The translations under genes and the position numbers were made by a program. DNA of 64,000 nt from Uloborus plumipes (Eukaryota > Arthropoda > Arachnida > Araneae > Uloboridae), in assembly GCA_038373865.1 (NCBI GenBank), contig JAXGGA010002271.1:62001-126000 (forward strand), written 5' to 3'. Below the pieces are notes generated by a model. That model made no database searches and had not been told where the DNA came from. It saw only the letters and a list, made by a program, of their open reading frames with translations. This document shows, piece after piece, positions 33,158 to 44,635 of this stretch (the first letter of the stretch is position 1; every line of letters begins with the position of its first letter).

Positions 33158-33560
33158 CAGTACAGAACCTTTTATCCGGGAACCAAAATACCGGGAAACC
33201 AGAAAACCGGCAACATTTTGTCGATTTTTCCGTCACTTTTTAAAATACGCATTTTCGGCAATTTCTAAAAAATGAAGAGCTTTTTTTTTTTCTTTTGAAA
33301 TACCTAAATGAATATGAACGGTTTCTTCATAAATACCATATAAGTGGCATATAGCTCAGAAATTTTTAATATTGTAATATCTATAAGCACTTCTGGATCG
33401 TTTTCTCTTCAGATTTTAAGATGCATTACTATTTGTTATAGTAACTTGGGTTTTATAAACAATTGGCAAATATCGCTTCGTAGCGATCCAGAAAACCGGG
33501 AAATTCAGTTATCCGGGATAGCTGTGGTCCCAAACATTCCGGATAATTGGTTCTCTACTG
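33158..33560. mobile_element. pogo/Tigger-like MITE (TATCCGGG type)
   Basis: TA|CAGTACAGAACCTTTTATCC at the left and GATAATTGGTTCTCTACTG|TA at the right. Subterminal CCGGGAAACC / CCGGGAAATT motifs recur at both ends. TA target duplication and about 400 bp length; no transposase. Confidence 0.75.
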
Positions 33561-33684
33561 TATTACTAAATTGTGTATCGTTCTAACACTGATATGGTCC
33601 ATCAAATCATCATGGAACGATTTAAGTAGAACTGCGATTAAGTTTTGTCTGATTTTTTTTACTGGCACAGAAGCTTTTGCTTAA

Positions 33685-34199
33685 CCATTCAGCCCAAGTG
33701 TTTTTTAACTATATTTTTCAATTTTTATCTGCTTAAAACTCTTACTTGGAATGGTTTACATGCATTTTAGTCTTAAAATAGTTCACCGTTGCCATATTTA
33801 TGAAGTTATTTAACGTCCTGTTTATGGGATATTTTGCAGATATGTGAGCAAAATAAACCTTACTTGACTTTACTTATGCAAAGTAACATTACAGAAGGCA
33901 TCTGTGATCAATTTTAAGCAAATCATTTTAAAATAATTAAATTTTATGAAAAATAAGTTCGCAAAAAAAACTTACTTTCTGTGACTACCCATGCTGGATC
34001 GTTGCTTGACTGATTTGTGTAAAAATAGCTGTCAATAAATAAAATCTGAAGTCCAAATAAAGGCTCTAACTGGTTTTCTCAAGAAGAAGGACTATTTAAC
34101 TTGTGGAAAACAGCATTAGTAAAATGACCTACCCATTACAGGTTTTTGTATGCAGTAACTAACAAGCGTCCCGTTTTTAGGCTACTGGGCATAAACGGG
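33685..34199. mobile_element. piggyBac-like MITE (family A, copy 2, intact)
   Basis: TTAA at 33681-33684 and 34200-34203. Ends CCATTCAGCCCAAGTG and GCTACTGGGCATAAACGGG. Collinear (inverted) with 27607-30038 minus its hAT insertion, and with 48504-48977. Confidence 0.8.
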
Positions 34200-34203
34200 T
34201 TAA

Positions 34204-34984
34204 TTGTAATCAGAATTTTGATCTTTATGTTAGTTTTATTATATTTAAGAAAATATACTAATGAGTGCTATTTTTCCATACTAAGCATTGAATTTCGTCT
34301 TTCATAAAGTCGGTGAACGGATTTCCGTCCTCCAGTTAAAATCTCCTACTCTCTTTTCTTTTAGAAAGTAATATTAATTGAATTAGCCGCTTTAAAAAAT
34401 CAAATCGTCGAAAGCAGAATGAAATCCAGCTTTATTGAAGTGGCCGCTTTAAAAAATCAAAACAGTCTTGCACAAGCTCAAAAAGTCCGACTGGAACTAG
34501 AACAAACGTCACTGTATTATCATTATTATTACTTTATTATTTTTTTTTTTTGAGCAATCACGAAATGCTTTTTGTTCTCACTTGACCGTAATTGATGTGC
34601 CATGCTTTTATTTATTTTTTGAAGATAAATACATTTCTTCCCGTGCTTTAGCTGAAAGCAATTTGACGACAAATAAAACCCACTTGTTCAATCCCGCCTT
34701 AAAAAATTCTTAATGCATGCTGGATTGGAACTTTATCATCAGTTTGGCACATTCAAAGTTATGATGTTTCCCACAAAAGTAGCTTCCAGTGTAAAAAAAA
34801 ATTAATTAAAAAAATTAATTAGGTCGTCAAGAAATCCTTTTAGTCAATTTGTGTTTGAAACATCTGTTATCAATCATTTTTACGCATGTTAATAATTTTT
34901 CTTACAATAAAATGAAACTGATAAATTTTAACAACAAACGCTAATGAGCAAAATTAAGGGTTGTCACTTAAGTTGGGTGGTTGT
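34204..34984. other. Unassigned sequence with Tigger-like fragment
   Basis: 34376-34480 holds two copies of the block GCCGCTTTAAAAAATCAAA with TCCAGCTTTATTGAA between. This is the 'GGTTAATTGAATCAGCCGC' family seen near 9404 and 55240. The rest is AT-rich. Confidence 0.45.
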
Positions 34985-36175
34985 GTTAGTTTTTTGGCAC
35001 AAGAGCCTTCACAGGCTATGCTGCGCCAAACAATAATATTGTGGCAAACATATAGCAAATCTAAAATTTAAAGTACAACACCTATAAAAGTTTTAAAAAT
35101 TTAAAAACGTTTTCAAAACAAACATTTATAGAAAATTAAAAATTGTAACTAGTCAAGTGAAAAAAAAAAGTTAAAAACTTTAGGTAAAACCAGAAACATA
35201 ACAAAACAAAACAAAACGAAACAAACAATAGGACAGGGACAAAATTACTGTATTAGAGACATAAAATCAATTTCACGTAGAAAGGGGAACAAATTGGAAT
35301 GGGGTGTGTCCCCTAGTAACTCCGTCAAAGATGGATAAAAATTATTAAAATATTTAAAACGTATACGATTAAAATTTGGGTAGTTACATAAAATATGCAA
35401 CACTGTCTGATTAATATTGCTGTTAATACATATTGGAGCTGATTCGTGGCAAAGAAGATGTTTATGAGTGAATCTGGTGTGGCCAATGCGGAGACGAGTA
35501 ATTAAAATTTGATCTCTCCTGGAGTTCTTTAGAGACTTGAAACCTTTCGTGGAGAGTTGAATTAAGTGTAAAGAATAAAGTTATTTCGGGTTTATCTACT
35601 CCACGCCTGCTGCCAATGGGCGTTTAGACTGTCACATATCGTCGCTTTGGAAGAATAACGCTGCAACTCAAAAAAATCGAAAAATGACATTTTTATATCA
35701 TTTTGTTCAGAAAAAATCGCTCTTTATGATGAACAAGGTTACAACTCAAAAGTGTCAAAAATATCCGCTAGGGAGCAATTTTTGGAGAACACTGATGTAA
35801 CTCAAACTACCTTCACTCTTTTTAAAATGACGTCATTAGTTAAAATGCCATTGAAGTCCCTCATGCTGCATTAGAAAAGAGATTAAAATGCGGTTATTTT
35901 AATGCTAGTTTCATTAAAATAGTCGCAATAGTTTTGAGCACAAGCGCGATACAAGTTTCTGAAAAGTTAAAAATTGCTCTCCTGAAGAATGGGCTTTTTT
36001 GAGTTGCAGCGTTATTCTTCCAAAGCGACGATATGGCGTTTTTGGTGTCTTCTAAACTTTCAAGATCATCTGCATAGGAACTTGCAGTCTTGGCAGCTTC
36101 ATTTCCAGCAATTACAACATGACCAGGTATCCAACAAAAAGAATTTCGAAATTGTTGTTTTTTAGAGTATTGTAC
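34985..36175 (-). mobile_element. LINE 3' fragment with RNase H remnant, split by a MITE
   Basis: Minus strand. From 36175 downward: SFCWIPGHVVIAGNEAAKTAS (end of RNase H; the usual final Asp is Lys here), then frame-shifted linker, then DQILITRLRIGHTRFTHKHL with a Cys/His cluster (LLCHESAPIC, VLHILCNYPNF), then a 3' UTR with TTTGGCGCAGCATAGCCTGT. Stops and frameshifts show it is dead. The 5' side is cut at the border of the next repeat. A 393-bp MITE interrupts the linker. Confidence 0.75.
35639..36031. mobile_element. TA-flanked MITE inside the LINE (TCGTCGCTTTGG ends)
   Basis: Long perfect TIRs: TCGTCGCTTTGGAAGAATAA with the continuation CGCTGCAACTCAAAAAA, mirrored at the right end. Flanked by TA (35637-35638 and 36032-36033). 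The interior has inverted halves and no coding region. It inserted after the LINE. Confidence 0.85.
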
Positions 36176-36588
36176 TAGCTGCCAGGGCAGCTAGATTAGC
36201 TTCCTGCGACATGTTGATGCATAATGTCCCCCCCCCCCAACCCGCCATCCAACTTTTACCTCATTCTGATGTGATATTATTGTGAATTCAATTTTCATAA
36301 GATATTAAGACATACTACGTACGTGGCTCACTAACGCCCAAGCAGCTAGCTGCGTGGCCCGGCGTTGCACGGGCGCTTCGCGCCTTTAAAGTAGTAAAGA
36401 ATGTTTCAAGAAACTACTCCCCGCCAAGGCGGCTCGCTAACAGTCGCTTCACGCCTTCACTTTTTTCCTGCATCAAAAAAATCATTCGAATTAGTAATGA
36501 GATGCTTCGCGTCTTCAAAATAGTGAGGAAAGTTACAGCAAGTTCTGCTCGCTCAAGGGAAAGAAGCAGAAATAGATACTCAGTTTTT

Positions 36589-36621
36589 ACTTTCTTCTAT
36601 ATCTATTATATAGAAGAAAGT
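36589..36621. repeat. Short palindrome at insert boundary
   Basis: ACTTTCTTCTATAT and ATATAGAAGAAAGT separated by CTATT form a perfect 14-bp stem. Confidence 0.85.
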
Positions 36622-36715
36622 ATTGGTTTCGTGAAAATTTTCGAATGTCGAATTTTGACGGATTTGCACGTTTTGAGGTGCGCTGAGTTCATTTCGACCA
36701 TTTTTGGAAAATGTC

Positions 36716-36772
36716 TGTCTGTGTGTCTGTGTGTGTGTGTGTGTGTCTGTGTGTGTGTGAGTCTGTATGTGT
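36716..36772 (+). repeat. TG-rich microsatellite
   Basis: Interrupted (TG)n with TCTG variants. Confidence 0.9.
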
Positions 36773-36900
36773 GTGACCAGTTTTTGTGGCCGCGCTAGAG
36801 CAAAAACTACTGCATGAAATCGAACAAAAATTTTTTCACATATGTACCACCATGTGAACTGGTGCACCTGACTTTGTTTAGCGAATTCCTCCAAGGGGGG

Positions 36901-37332
36901 TGGAGCAATCGCACGTGTTCTGCGCGTGGGTGATTGCTATATCTCAGGAAGTAACCGGCGGAATCAAACGAAAATTGGTCCATAGGTAGACCCTATAGAG
37001 TACAGGTGCTGATTCAATTTGTGTGTCAATATCTTGAAGGGGGGTGGAGCAATCGCACGTGTTCTGCGCGGGGGTGATTGCTATATCTCAGGAAGTAACA
37101 AGCGGAATCAAACGAAAATTGGTCCATAGGTAGACCCTATAGAGTACAGGTGCTGATTCAATTTGTGTGTCAGTATCTTGAAGGGGGGTGGAGAAATTGC
37201 ACGTGTTCTGCGCGGGGGTGATTGCTATATCTCAGGAAGTAACAGGCGGAATCAAACGAAAATTAGTCCATAGGTAGACCCTATTGAGTACAATCGCTGA
37301 TTCAATTTGTGTGTCAATATCTCAAAGGGGGG
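36901..37332 (+). repeat. 144-bp tandem repeat, three units
   Basis: The block starting TGGAGCAATCGCACGTGTTC begins at 36901, 37045 and 37189, and a partial fourth at 37333: exact 144-bp spacing. Internal landmarks TATATCTCAGGAAGTAAC and GGTCCATAGGTAGACCCTAT recur in each. Units differ at only a few positions. Confidence 0.9.
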
Positions 37333-38278
37333 TGGAGCAATCAAAAGTGCTTATTTTGTCATTGCACCTACTGTATCTCGAGAAATATTGAAGAGATTTG
37401 AATGAAATTTGGAATAACACTAACCCAATAAGGAAGCAAGCATCGATTAAATTTTGGCGCCAATCGCCCCAGGAGGAGGGTGGGGTGATTTTTGCGCTTA
37501 GTCAACAATGCGAAAAATCAATTCATTAAAAAATCGCTTTTACGCTATTTAATTATCAAAACAGCTGAAAACTTTCAATGATTTGAAATTTTTAACTGTT
37601 GCCAATTTCTTTTTACTAACAAATAAAATATTTGCAATTAATCTAAACAAGGCTTTTGCAATGATTTCCAATTTCGCTCATTGATTCTGCATTTGCAGGG
37701 TTATTACGATAATTGGGAAATTGGAGCTGTTTCCAATTATTCGGGCGAGTACGTATTTTATTTTGTAACTGGAATTCATAAGATAGATATAGAAGAAAGT
37801 TTCGTGACGGCCACGAAAGCTAGTTAATATAAGTAGATGGCTCTTCAACAAATGAATGTTTCAAAATATTACAAGTAGCTAGCGATAAAAATATTACGTA
37901 CGTGAACCGCTAATGAGTTTCATGTTTGATTTAGTTAAGCCTTCATTCAAAATTCTCATTCTCATTGTTTTACTGTTTCATAGCAACCACGGATTCAATT
38001 CAACGGCAACAATGGATTTCATATTTAATCATTTATTAGGCTTAATCGCTTTAAATTTGACTACTTATTTATTGATATCTTCGTTAATTAAAATCGTATA
38101 ATTATATAGATTGAAACTAATGAAACCTGAAAAATTATCTATCTATCGGTACCTGGTTCGACTTTCAGTTCATTGGCGTTCAGGAGAAAGAAGCGTGACA
38201 TAGAAAGAAAGATAGAATGAAAGATAGAAAGAAAGATAGAAAGATACTTAGTTTTTAATATAAGTAGATAAGTGGAAT

Positions 38279-40197
38279 AATCTAAAAATCAATAATTTCG
38301 AAATTACTTTTTGTTTATTTCCGAAATTCGTTGTCACTTAAGAGACTAGTGTTTAAATAAAAATATAACTTAATTTAAACAATCCATGCTGCAGGCGATA
38401 AATATTAGTTTTTCCTTAAATATTCTGATGTTTAAAATTAATTTGCAACTCCATACGCTATACCTTGGGGTGATTCACAAAACTCCATTTAAAGGTAAAA
38501 CATTGTATTCTACGTTAGTGGCAACGGTAGAATGTTTTCTTTTTGCTTCGCTTAGAATAGGATGAAGTTCCGAGTGAGGTTAATTATGGATTACCATTTG
38601 GATTTTTGTCTTAAGTGTCGTTACTTTACGAAATTGTTTTTTTTTTTTTTTTTTTTTTGCAATGCAGTCAGACTTATTAACGATCAACTTTCTCTTAGAA
38701 CTTTTCGTTAAAATTTTGCATTTTAAAATTTAATGCAATTTAGAAAATTCTAGTTGTCGATGTACATTTTTTATGGATTTTGACTTAAAAAATAACTCTA
38801 TCGTAAAAAATATCGGTGAAATATCAAATGGAATTCTAAATTACTATTAAAAGTTTTCACTGACAGATTTCTTGCAGAACAGCTCATTTTTAGCCTGTTA
38901 CCAACAGAGTGCATTTATTGAAAAAGATTTTCTGCAGTAGTTTTCCGAGCAATTACTTTTTATAGCATCTGCATAAGTTCTAAAATCAACGTTCATAGCA
39001 TATTTTGATTGTTTTAAAGAAATAAATGTGGGGGGGGGGGACTCGCAAAAATAATGAAATATTATGTGATTTGTATTAGTTTCTAACGTTTAGTAATACT
39101 TGTTGATTTCTCATCGCCTTTTATGTGGGCCAGAATATCATATATTTAACAAATTCATTTCAAAAGAATAAAGAACAAAAAAATCTTGCATACGAGTAAA
39201 AATTACTGTCATTCATTAAACTTAGAAACCATTTATGCGTTACGGCATGCGCCTGTTTTACCTTTCATAGACAGTGGCTGCAGCTGTTCGTTGGAGTTGT
39301 GAATACAAGGTATGAAAAGATGAAGTGAAATTTGTGTAATATTACACCTTTCAAAAACATAGAGAGAACATTGAGGCTGCAGTGCTTGATTACGGTGACT
39401 TAATTTGAAAACGAATTTAAGTTTTATTTTAACTTCTTTATATTTTGAAGTTAAAAATATAATAAAGAAAATTGAAGTGGCCCGACATTGACCGACATGA
39501 CTCAAACTTGATTTAAATGAGTCCACTGTGTAGTTACTCAAACATGTGTAATCTCACTGAAAACAGAAATTCTATTTTTGAAAAGAATTCTGTCCACATA
39601 TACATGCGCATGCGCATGCACATGCACGTGCCGATGCAAACGGATCCTCGTGGATTCACTAGCCGCTTACCCATTCTCAAGCCTATCGAATGCCGAAGGG
39701 GAGAATTGAATAATCTTTTCCCTCGCTGGAATCAATTTTCATGTTTGCATACTTTCAAAAAGATTAAAATTTTTGTTTTAAAACCATATGTGATCAGTAA
39801 GACTTTTCGATTATGAGTGTTAAATGACTTTAAAATGAGTGTGTAGTTAAGTCTAAAACAAAAATGTCTCAGTTTAACTTAGTTTAGTTTTGTGTCAGTT
39901 ATAAGTATAGAGATGGGAAGGTCAGGAAAAAAATCGCTTTTTTCCTCCTGGAGGGTTTTATTTCCTAGTTAGAAAAACTGAAATTTTGGAAATTTCTTGT
40001 TCATAATAATGTATTCAGAAACTTATAACATTTGCATTCCAAATGTTTTTGTGTTCAAATGTGTTTTCAATGTTCAGTATTTATTGTCTGCAGTATTGAA
40101 GGTAAAAATTAATATATATTTCTACTTCAGCTTTAACTTTTTAACGGCTACCCTTAGTTTTGTCTGTTATACTTCGTTGTGGAAATTTATCTGTTTA
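38279..40197. other. Intergenic sequence without a supported gene
   Basis: AT-rich; a T run at 38637-38658; ATGCGCATGCGCATGCACAT at 39604, an alternating purine-pyrimidine stretch. Frames of about 100 residues at 39233-39541 and 39517-39816 have no recognisable domain or splice context. Confidence 0.45.
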
Positions 40198-40970
40198 CTA
40201 GCTACCAGGGCAGCTAGATTAGCTTCCTGTGGCATGTTGATGCATAACGTCCCGCCTCTCTAACTTTTACCTCATTCTGAAGTTATATTATTTGATATAA
40301 TTTAATGTTCATTCGATCTCAAGACATACCACGAACGTGGCCCGGCGTTGCACGGGCAGTTCGTGCCTTGAAAGTAGTGATGAAAATTTCAAGAAACTAC
40401 TCCCCGCCAAGGCGGCTCGCTAAGAGGCGCCTTCGCGCCTTTTCTTTTTTCTTGCATCAAAAAATCATTCGAATTATTGAGATGTTGCACGGGCACTTCG
40501 CGCCTTCAAGATGGTGAGGAAAGTTACAGCAAGTTCTGCTCGCTCAAGGGAAAGAAGCAGACAGTAGATAGCTTTTCAACAAATGAATGTTTCAAAATAT
40601 TACAAGTAGCTAGCGATAAAAATACTACGCAAGTGGCCCGCTTATGAGTTTCGTGTTTGATTTAGTTAAGCCTTCATTCCAAATTCTCATTTTCATTGTT
40701 ATTACTGTTTCATAGCAACCACGTTTTGCAACAATGGATTTCATGTTTAATCATTTATTAGGCTTAATCGCTTTAAATTTGACTACTTATTAATTGATAT
40801 CTTCGCTAATTAAAATCGTATAATTATATAAATTGAAACTAATGAAGCCTGAAAAATTACCTATCTATCGGTACCTGGTTCGACTTTCAGTTCATTGGCG
40901 TTCAGGAGAAAGAAGCGTGACATAGAAAGAAAGATAGTTAGAAAGATACTCAGTTTTTAATAAAAGTAGA
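40198..40970 (+). mobile_element. Dispersed repeat (short copy)
   Basis: Starts ACTAGCTACCAGGGCAGC and ends AGTTTTTAATAAAAGTAGAT. Collinear with the two outer parts of 36176-38278 but lacking the 1.2-kb insert, so it shows the empty site. Shared landmarks: CCCCGCCAAGGCGGCTCGCT and TATCGGTACCTGGTTCGAC. Confidence 0.7.
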
Positions 40971-41060
40971 TTTTATTCTAAGGAAGATTAATGAATGGAT
41001 TTCTTCTTAACGACCTAATTTATTTTTTTCGGTATTTTACATTTCAAATCAACTTTTTGA

Positions 41061-41200
41061 AGAATTATCATGACTTGGAACATGAGAAATTGGCCAATGA
41101 ATTACCAATCCGGTATTCAATAAATCATTTTTACAATATGATTAAACTTGATCTGCTTCATTTGTTGCCAAATTTCTTCCAGCCAATATTAGAGAAGTAA
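41061..41200 (+). CDS. Candidate terminal exon of an unidentified gene
   Basis: After a T-rich tract and an AG at 41059-41060, an open frame encodes NYHDLEHEKLANELPIRYSI, then HFYNMIKLDLLHLLPNFFQP and ILEK, with stop TAA at 41198-41200. An AATAAA follows at 41219-41224, only about 20 bases after the stop. Amino-acid composition and balanced codon use look like a real protein, unlike the surrounding repeat frames. I do not recognise the protein. No upstream partner exon was found in the window; the dispersed repeat lies directly upstream. It could instead be a processed pseudogene fragment or a chance frame. Confidence 0.35.
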
Positions 41201-41224
41201 TATATTATCAGTGCAAAAAATAAA

Positions 41225-41653
41225 AGTATTGGACAGCAACTACGGTTAAAGGAGAACAATAAGCTATTCATAATTACTCAATATTAATAATTAAAATAAA
41301 TAAATAAAATGATTTAATAATAGTAAAAATAAAATTAGTTAAAAAAAACTTCATTATTATTAAACACAAATAATAAATTAAATAAATAAAAGTAACATAT
41401 AAATCAGTCATTTAAATGGATTAGTTATTGAATCACTCATCGTAATTATTTTAAGAAAATGTTAAGAGACTATTTAAATTTATAAACTTTTAGCAACATT
41501 ACTACTACTACCAAATTACAATTCAAAAACTTATTTCAATTACTTTTTTCTAGGTTCTTATTTGCGTTAGATTTATTACGTTTCTCATTCACATTTTCCC
41601 CATCAAGATTCACGCCTAAAATAAGAAAATACTCTTCCATATTTACCTTCAAG
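41225..41653. other. AT-rich sequence
   Basis: TAAA/AATA-rich low-complexity stretch (41275-41400), nothing else recognised. Confidence 0.45.
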
Positions 41654-41655
41654 TA

Positions 41656-43156
41656 CAGTGGTGGAAAGAATTATAAACTCAACTTTTTAAAGTTTTGTTT
41701 TGATTATAACGCGACTCAGTTTAAGTTGTTTTCACTAAAACGACGATGAATAGTTTACAAAATAGTTTTATAATTAGTGCAAACTATCAATTAAATAAAA
41801 AAGTTAATTAAAGTTATGAAACTTGCAAACTTAAAATTTTATCATTACGTGAAACCTGGACAAAAGTATAAACTCAAAGGCAAAAAATCCAGGATTACGA
41901 TAAAGTTTTGTTAGAAAACGGTACTTTGAAGCATTAGGAAGAGTAAATGTTGCCATTATTGACTGCTAAATATTTCGATTTTCAAAATAAATGCGAAACG
42001 TTAGAATTTACAGCTGGACAAAATTATAAACTCAAAGATTCGGTCATTGTTTTAATCATAACTTAACCCGGTTTAACTTTTTTTCGTTCAAGTAAGCATG
42101 CAAATGGATTATTAGTACCAACAATACTTTCAGCCTGGAATGAAGTGCCACAGCAGCTGTTGGAAACGCTTGTGAAATCTATGCCCAACCGTATATTCGA
42201 GGTAATTCAGAAAAACGGAGGCCCAACTCATTTTTGAACGTTTTTAGTTTATACAGATGGCTAGATTTCATGCAAATGTAAATTTTGAAAATTAATTAAG
42301 TATGGATTTTAGTTATTTGTTTTTCAATTTATCCATGCAAATAGAAAAATTAAATTTTCCTTTGTTTTCCTAAAGCAATTGTAAAAATAACTTAAAAACT
42401 GTGAGTTTATAATTTGTAATGTTGTATTGTGAATTTGTCACTTTACAATGTGGTATTCTGAGTTTATAATTTTGCAATGTGCTATTGGGAGTTTATATTA
42501 TTTTATGAGATTGATTCATTTTCCGTTGTTAAATCATTAAACATTCGAACCAAGTTCTTCCAAACTTCACAGTTTCTGACTAGTGAGTTCTTACTTTTGT
42601 CCAAGTTTCTAGTGATGATGTGATATTAAAATTGAGCTTTTTCTAAATTGCATTGCATGTTTTATTAAATTTTTGAGTTAAACTGAATTTAGGATTAGTT
42701 AGTCAGTATTTTATCCTTACTTGAACGAAAAAAAGGTAAACCGAGTTAAGTTATGATCAAAACAATGATCGGATTTTTGAGTTTATAATTTTGTCCAGCT
42801 GTGAATTTTAACGTTTCTCATTTATTTTGAAAATCGAAATATTTAGCAGTCAATAATGGCAACACTTACTCTTCCTAATGCTTCAAAGTACCGTTTTCGA
42901 ACAAAACTTTATCGTAATCCTGGATTTTTTGCCTTTGAGTTTATACTTTTGTCCAGGTTTCACGTAATGATAAAATTTTAAGTTTGCAAGTTTCATAACT
43001 TTAATTAACTTTTTTATTTAATTGATAGTTTGCACTAATTATAAAACTATTTTGTCAACTATTCATCTTCGTTTTAGTGAAAACAACTTAAACTGCGTCG
43101 CGTTATAATCAAAACAAAACTTTAAAAAGTTGAGTTTATAATTCTGTCCACCACTG
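41656..43156. mobile_element. Fold-back Tc1-like transposon, 1.5 kb
   Basis: TA|CAGTGGTGGAAAGAATTATA at the left and ATAATTCTGTCCACCACTG|TA at the right. Inverted arms of roughly 450 bp each (41656-42105 and 42715-43156) are highly similar. Each arm holds spaced copies of the motif 'ACAAAA(T/G)TATAAACTCAAAG', which look like multiple transposase-binding sites. The unpaired centre (about 42106-42714) keeps a transposase C-terminus, so this derives from an autonomous Tc1 element by internal deletion. Confidence 0.85.
42136..42237 (+). pseudogene. Tc1 transposase C-terminal remnant
   Basis: Frame of 33 residues before TGA at 42235-42237: WNEVPQQLLETLVKSMPNR, then EVIQKNGGPTHF. This is the classical end of Tc1-type transposases (W..IP...L..LV.SMP.R...VI...GG.T.). 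The upstream catalytic domain is missing, so only the tail survives. It is also direct proof of the element's superfamily and its original + orientation. Confidence 0.85.
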
Positions 43157-43158
43157 TA

Positions 43159-44635
43159 GTTTTAACAGAATTTATTAATGGTAAATATTTCGCGCTACAT
43201 ATATCTCACTTTTTCGGCTCTTTTCAAGTGGCTTTTCCTGAACCAATGTTTGCTCATCGTCAGCGTTTCCGAAAACTTCCAACAAAGAACGGAATAAAAT
43301 AATGATGTTTGCTTCGGTAACCCCCCCCCCCCCCCCCCCATCAATCCAAACAAAACTTTCTTTTTTCCCTTTCACAGGTGCAGTCGCTTCCACGATTACC
43401 ATAACAAAAAAACACAGGGTGCACAGCGCTGGAGCACTTTGCGGTTAGCGGTTGACTTTTTGACCCCGTGAAGTATTGGTTTTTTGATCCTCTCAACCCT
43501 CCTCCTCCCCCTCTTTGATCGGGCAAAAGAGGAACAAGAAGAAAGAGAATGCGTAGGGTGGCGAAAAAATATGGGGAAAAAGAAAAAAAATCTCAACAGA
43601 TTTAGCTGATCATGCTTAAAAAAGGATTACAAGGAGGGAATTACATTTTCTGAAGAAGAAAGAATAAGGGGGGGGGGGGCGGTACTCTGGAGTAGAGGTC
43701 GAAATTGAATGATTAATTTCGAGCGATTGTTGCTGATAAACAAAGTTTGTTTTTCAGCGGATTGCATGTTTATAAGAAGAGTCCAGATCATATGCAAATG
43801 CATAAGTGCATATGCAGTTGCATATTTTAACCCCTTTTGACGTTAATGCAAATATATGTAGAAAAACGCAAATTAAAAAAAAAAAATCGCACGATTTGAC
43901 TTTACTTCAAAGATTTCTTTTTTAGCAGTTGAAATCATATTTTCAGCTTTAGAAATAGTATAAATGAAAAAAAAAAGACAATTTTAACAAGAAAACCATA
44001 TAGTGATTTTAAATGAAAAATGATCAAAAATAATGAAAATCACATATAGTGATTTATTGCAGTTAAACTAATTCATGTTCATTGTGCATAAAATTTTCTG
44101 AGTAAACATTTTCTTTAATATGTGTTTGTACCGCCACATTAACCACATTAAAAATGGATAACAATTTTTTTATTCAGATGTGACAATTTTCTTGGCGTGA
44201 TTTTGTTTGAAGTTGTTATCAATCTATTCGGATTATTTGAATGATTCTACACTGAAAGAAAACTATGATATTTCTTAGGATTATTTTCTAGCAACATTCC
44301 GGGATTTTACGGGTTTCTACCAGTTTTCTGCGAAAAACAAGTATATTTTCGAAGAGTTTCTTAAATTAGTACAAGTTTCACGAGTGCAGACTTCTCACTG
44401 TTGTGAAAAACATTTTTATCTGCCGGTACGAATACTTACTCAAATTTTTAATTAGGTGCTTCGTTTTCAGCTTAATTACGACCTTTCTACACTGACGGGT
44501 GGAGGGCAGTTTCAGGATTTGTAGTTTTGCAAGGATTGTAGCTGTTGGTTTTTGTTCACAATTCAGCCTTGGCTATATATGCTTTAAGAGTTTCCCTGTG
44601 AAAACAGGAAGGTTTCAACAGAGCAGTCCTAAAAC
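43159..44635. other. Intergenic sequence with poly-C and poly-G tracts
   Basis: Poly-C at 43320-43339, poly-G at 43669-43679. The locally GC-richer 43370-43560 gives overlapping minus frames without a domain. ATATGCAAATGCATAAGTGC near 43791 has octamer-like ATGCAAAT words. No supported gene. Confidence 0.45.

Larger units (their letters stand above)
36176..38278 (+). mobile_element. Dispersed repeat (long copy) with inserted block
   Basis: Starts ACTAGCTGCCAGGGCAGC, contains CCCGGCGTTGCACGGGC near 36359 and ends GTTTTTAATATAAGTAGATA. Outer parts 36176-36575 and about 37835-38278 match the short copy at 40198-40970. The middle, 36589-37830, begins and ends with TATAGAAGAAAGT-type motifs and carries the 144-bp tandem array. 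Reading frames of 62-104 residues inside follow the repeat and the TG run and are not genes. Class unknown. Confidence 0.65.

Noticed and set aside
36502..36894. Overlapping ~100-residue frames on both strands
   Set aside because: Driven by the TG microsatellite and repeat sequence; no domain.
39596..39640. ATGCGCATGCGCATGC run as a promoter (NRF1 sites)
   Set aside because: No GC-rich context, donor site or coding exon nearby; more likely a simple alternating repeat.
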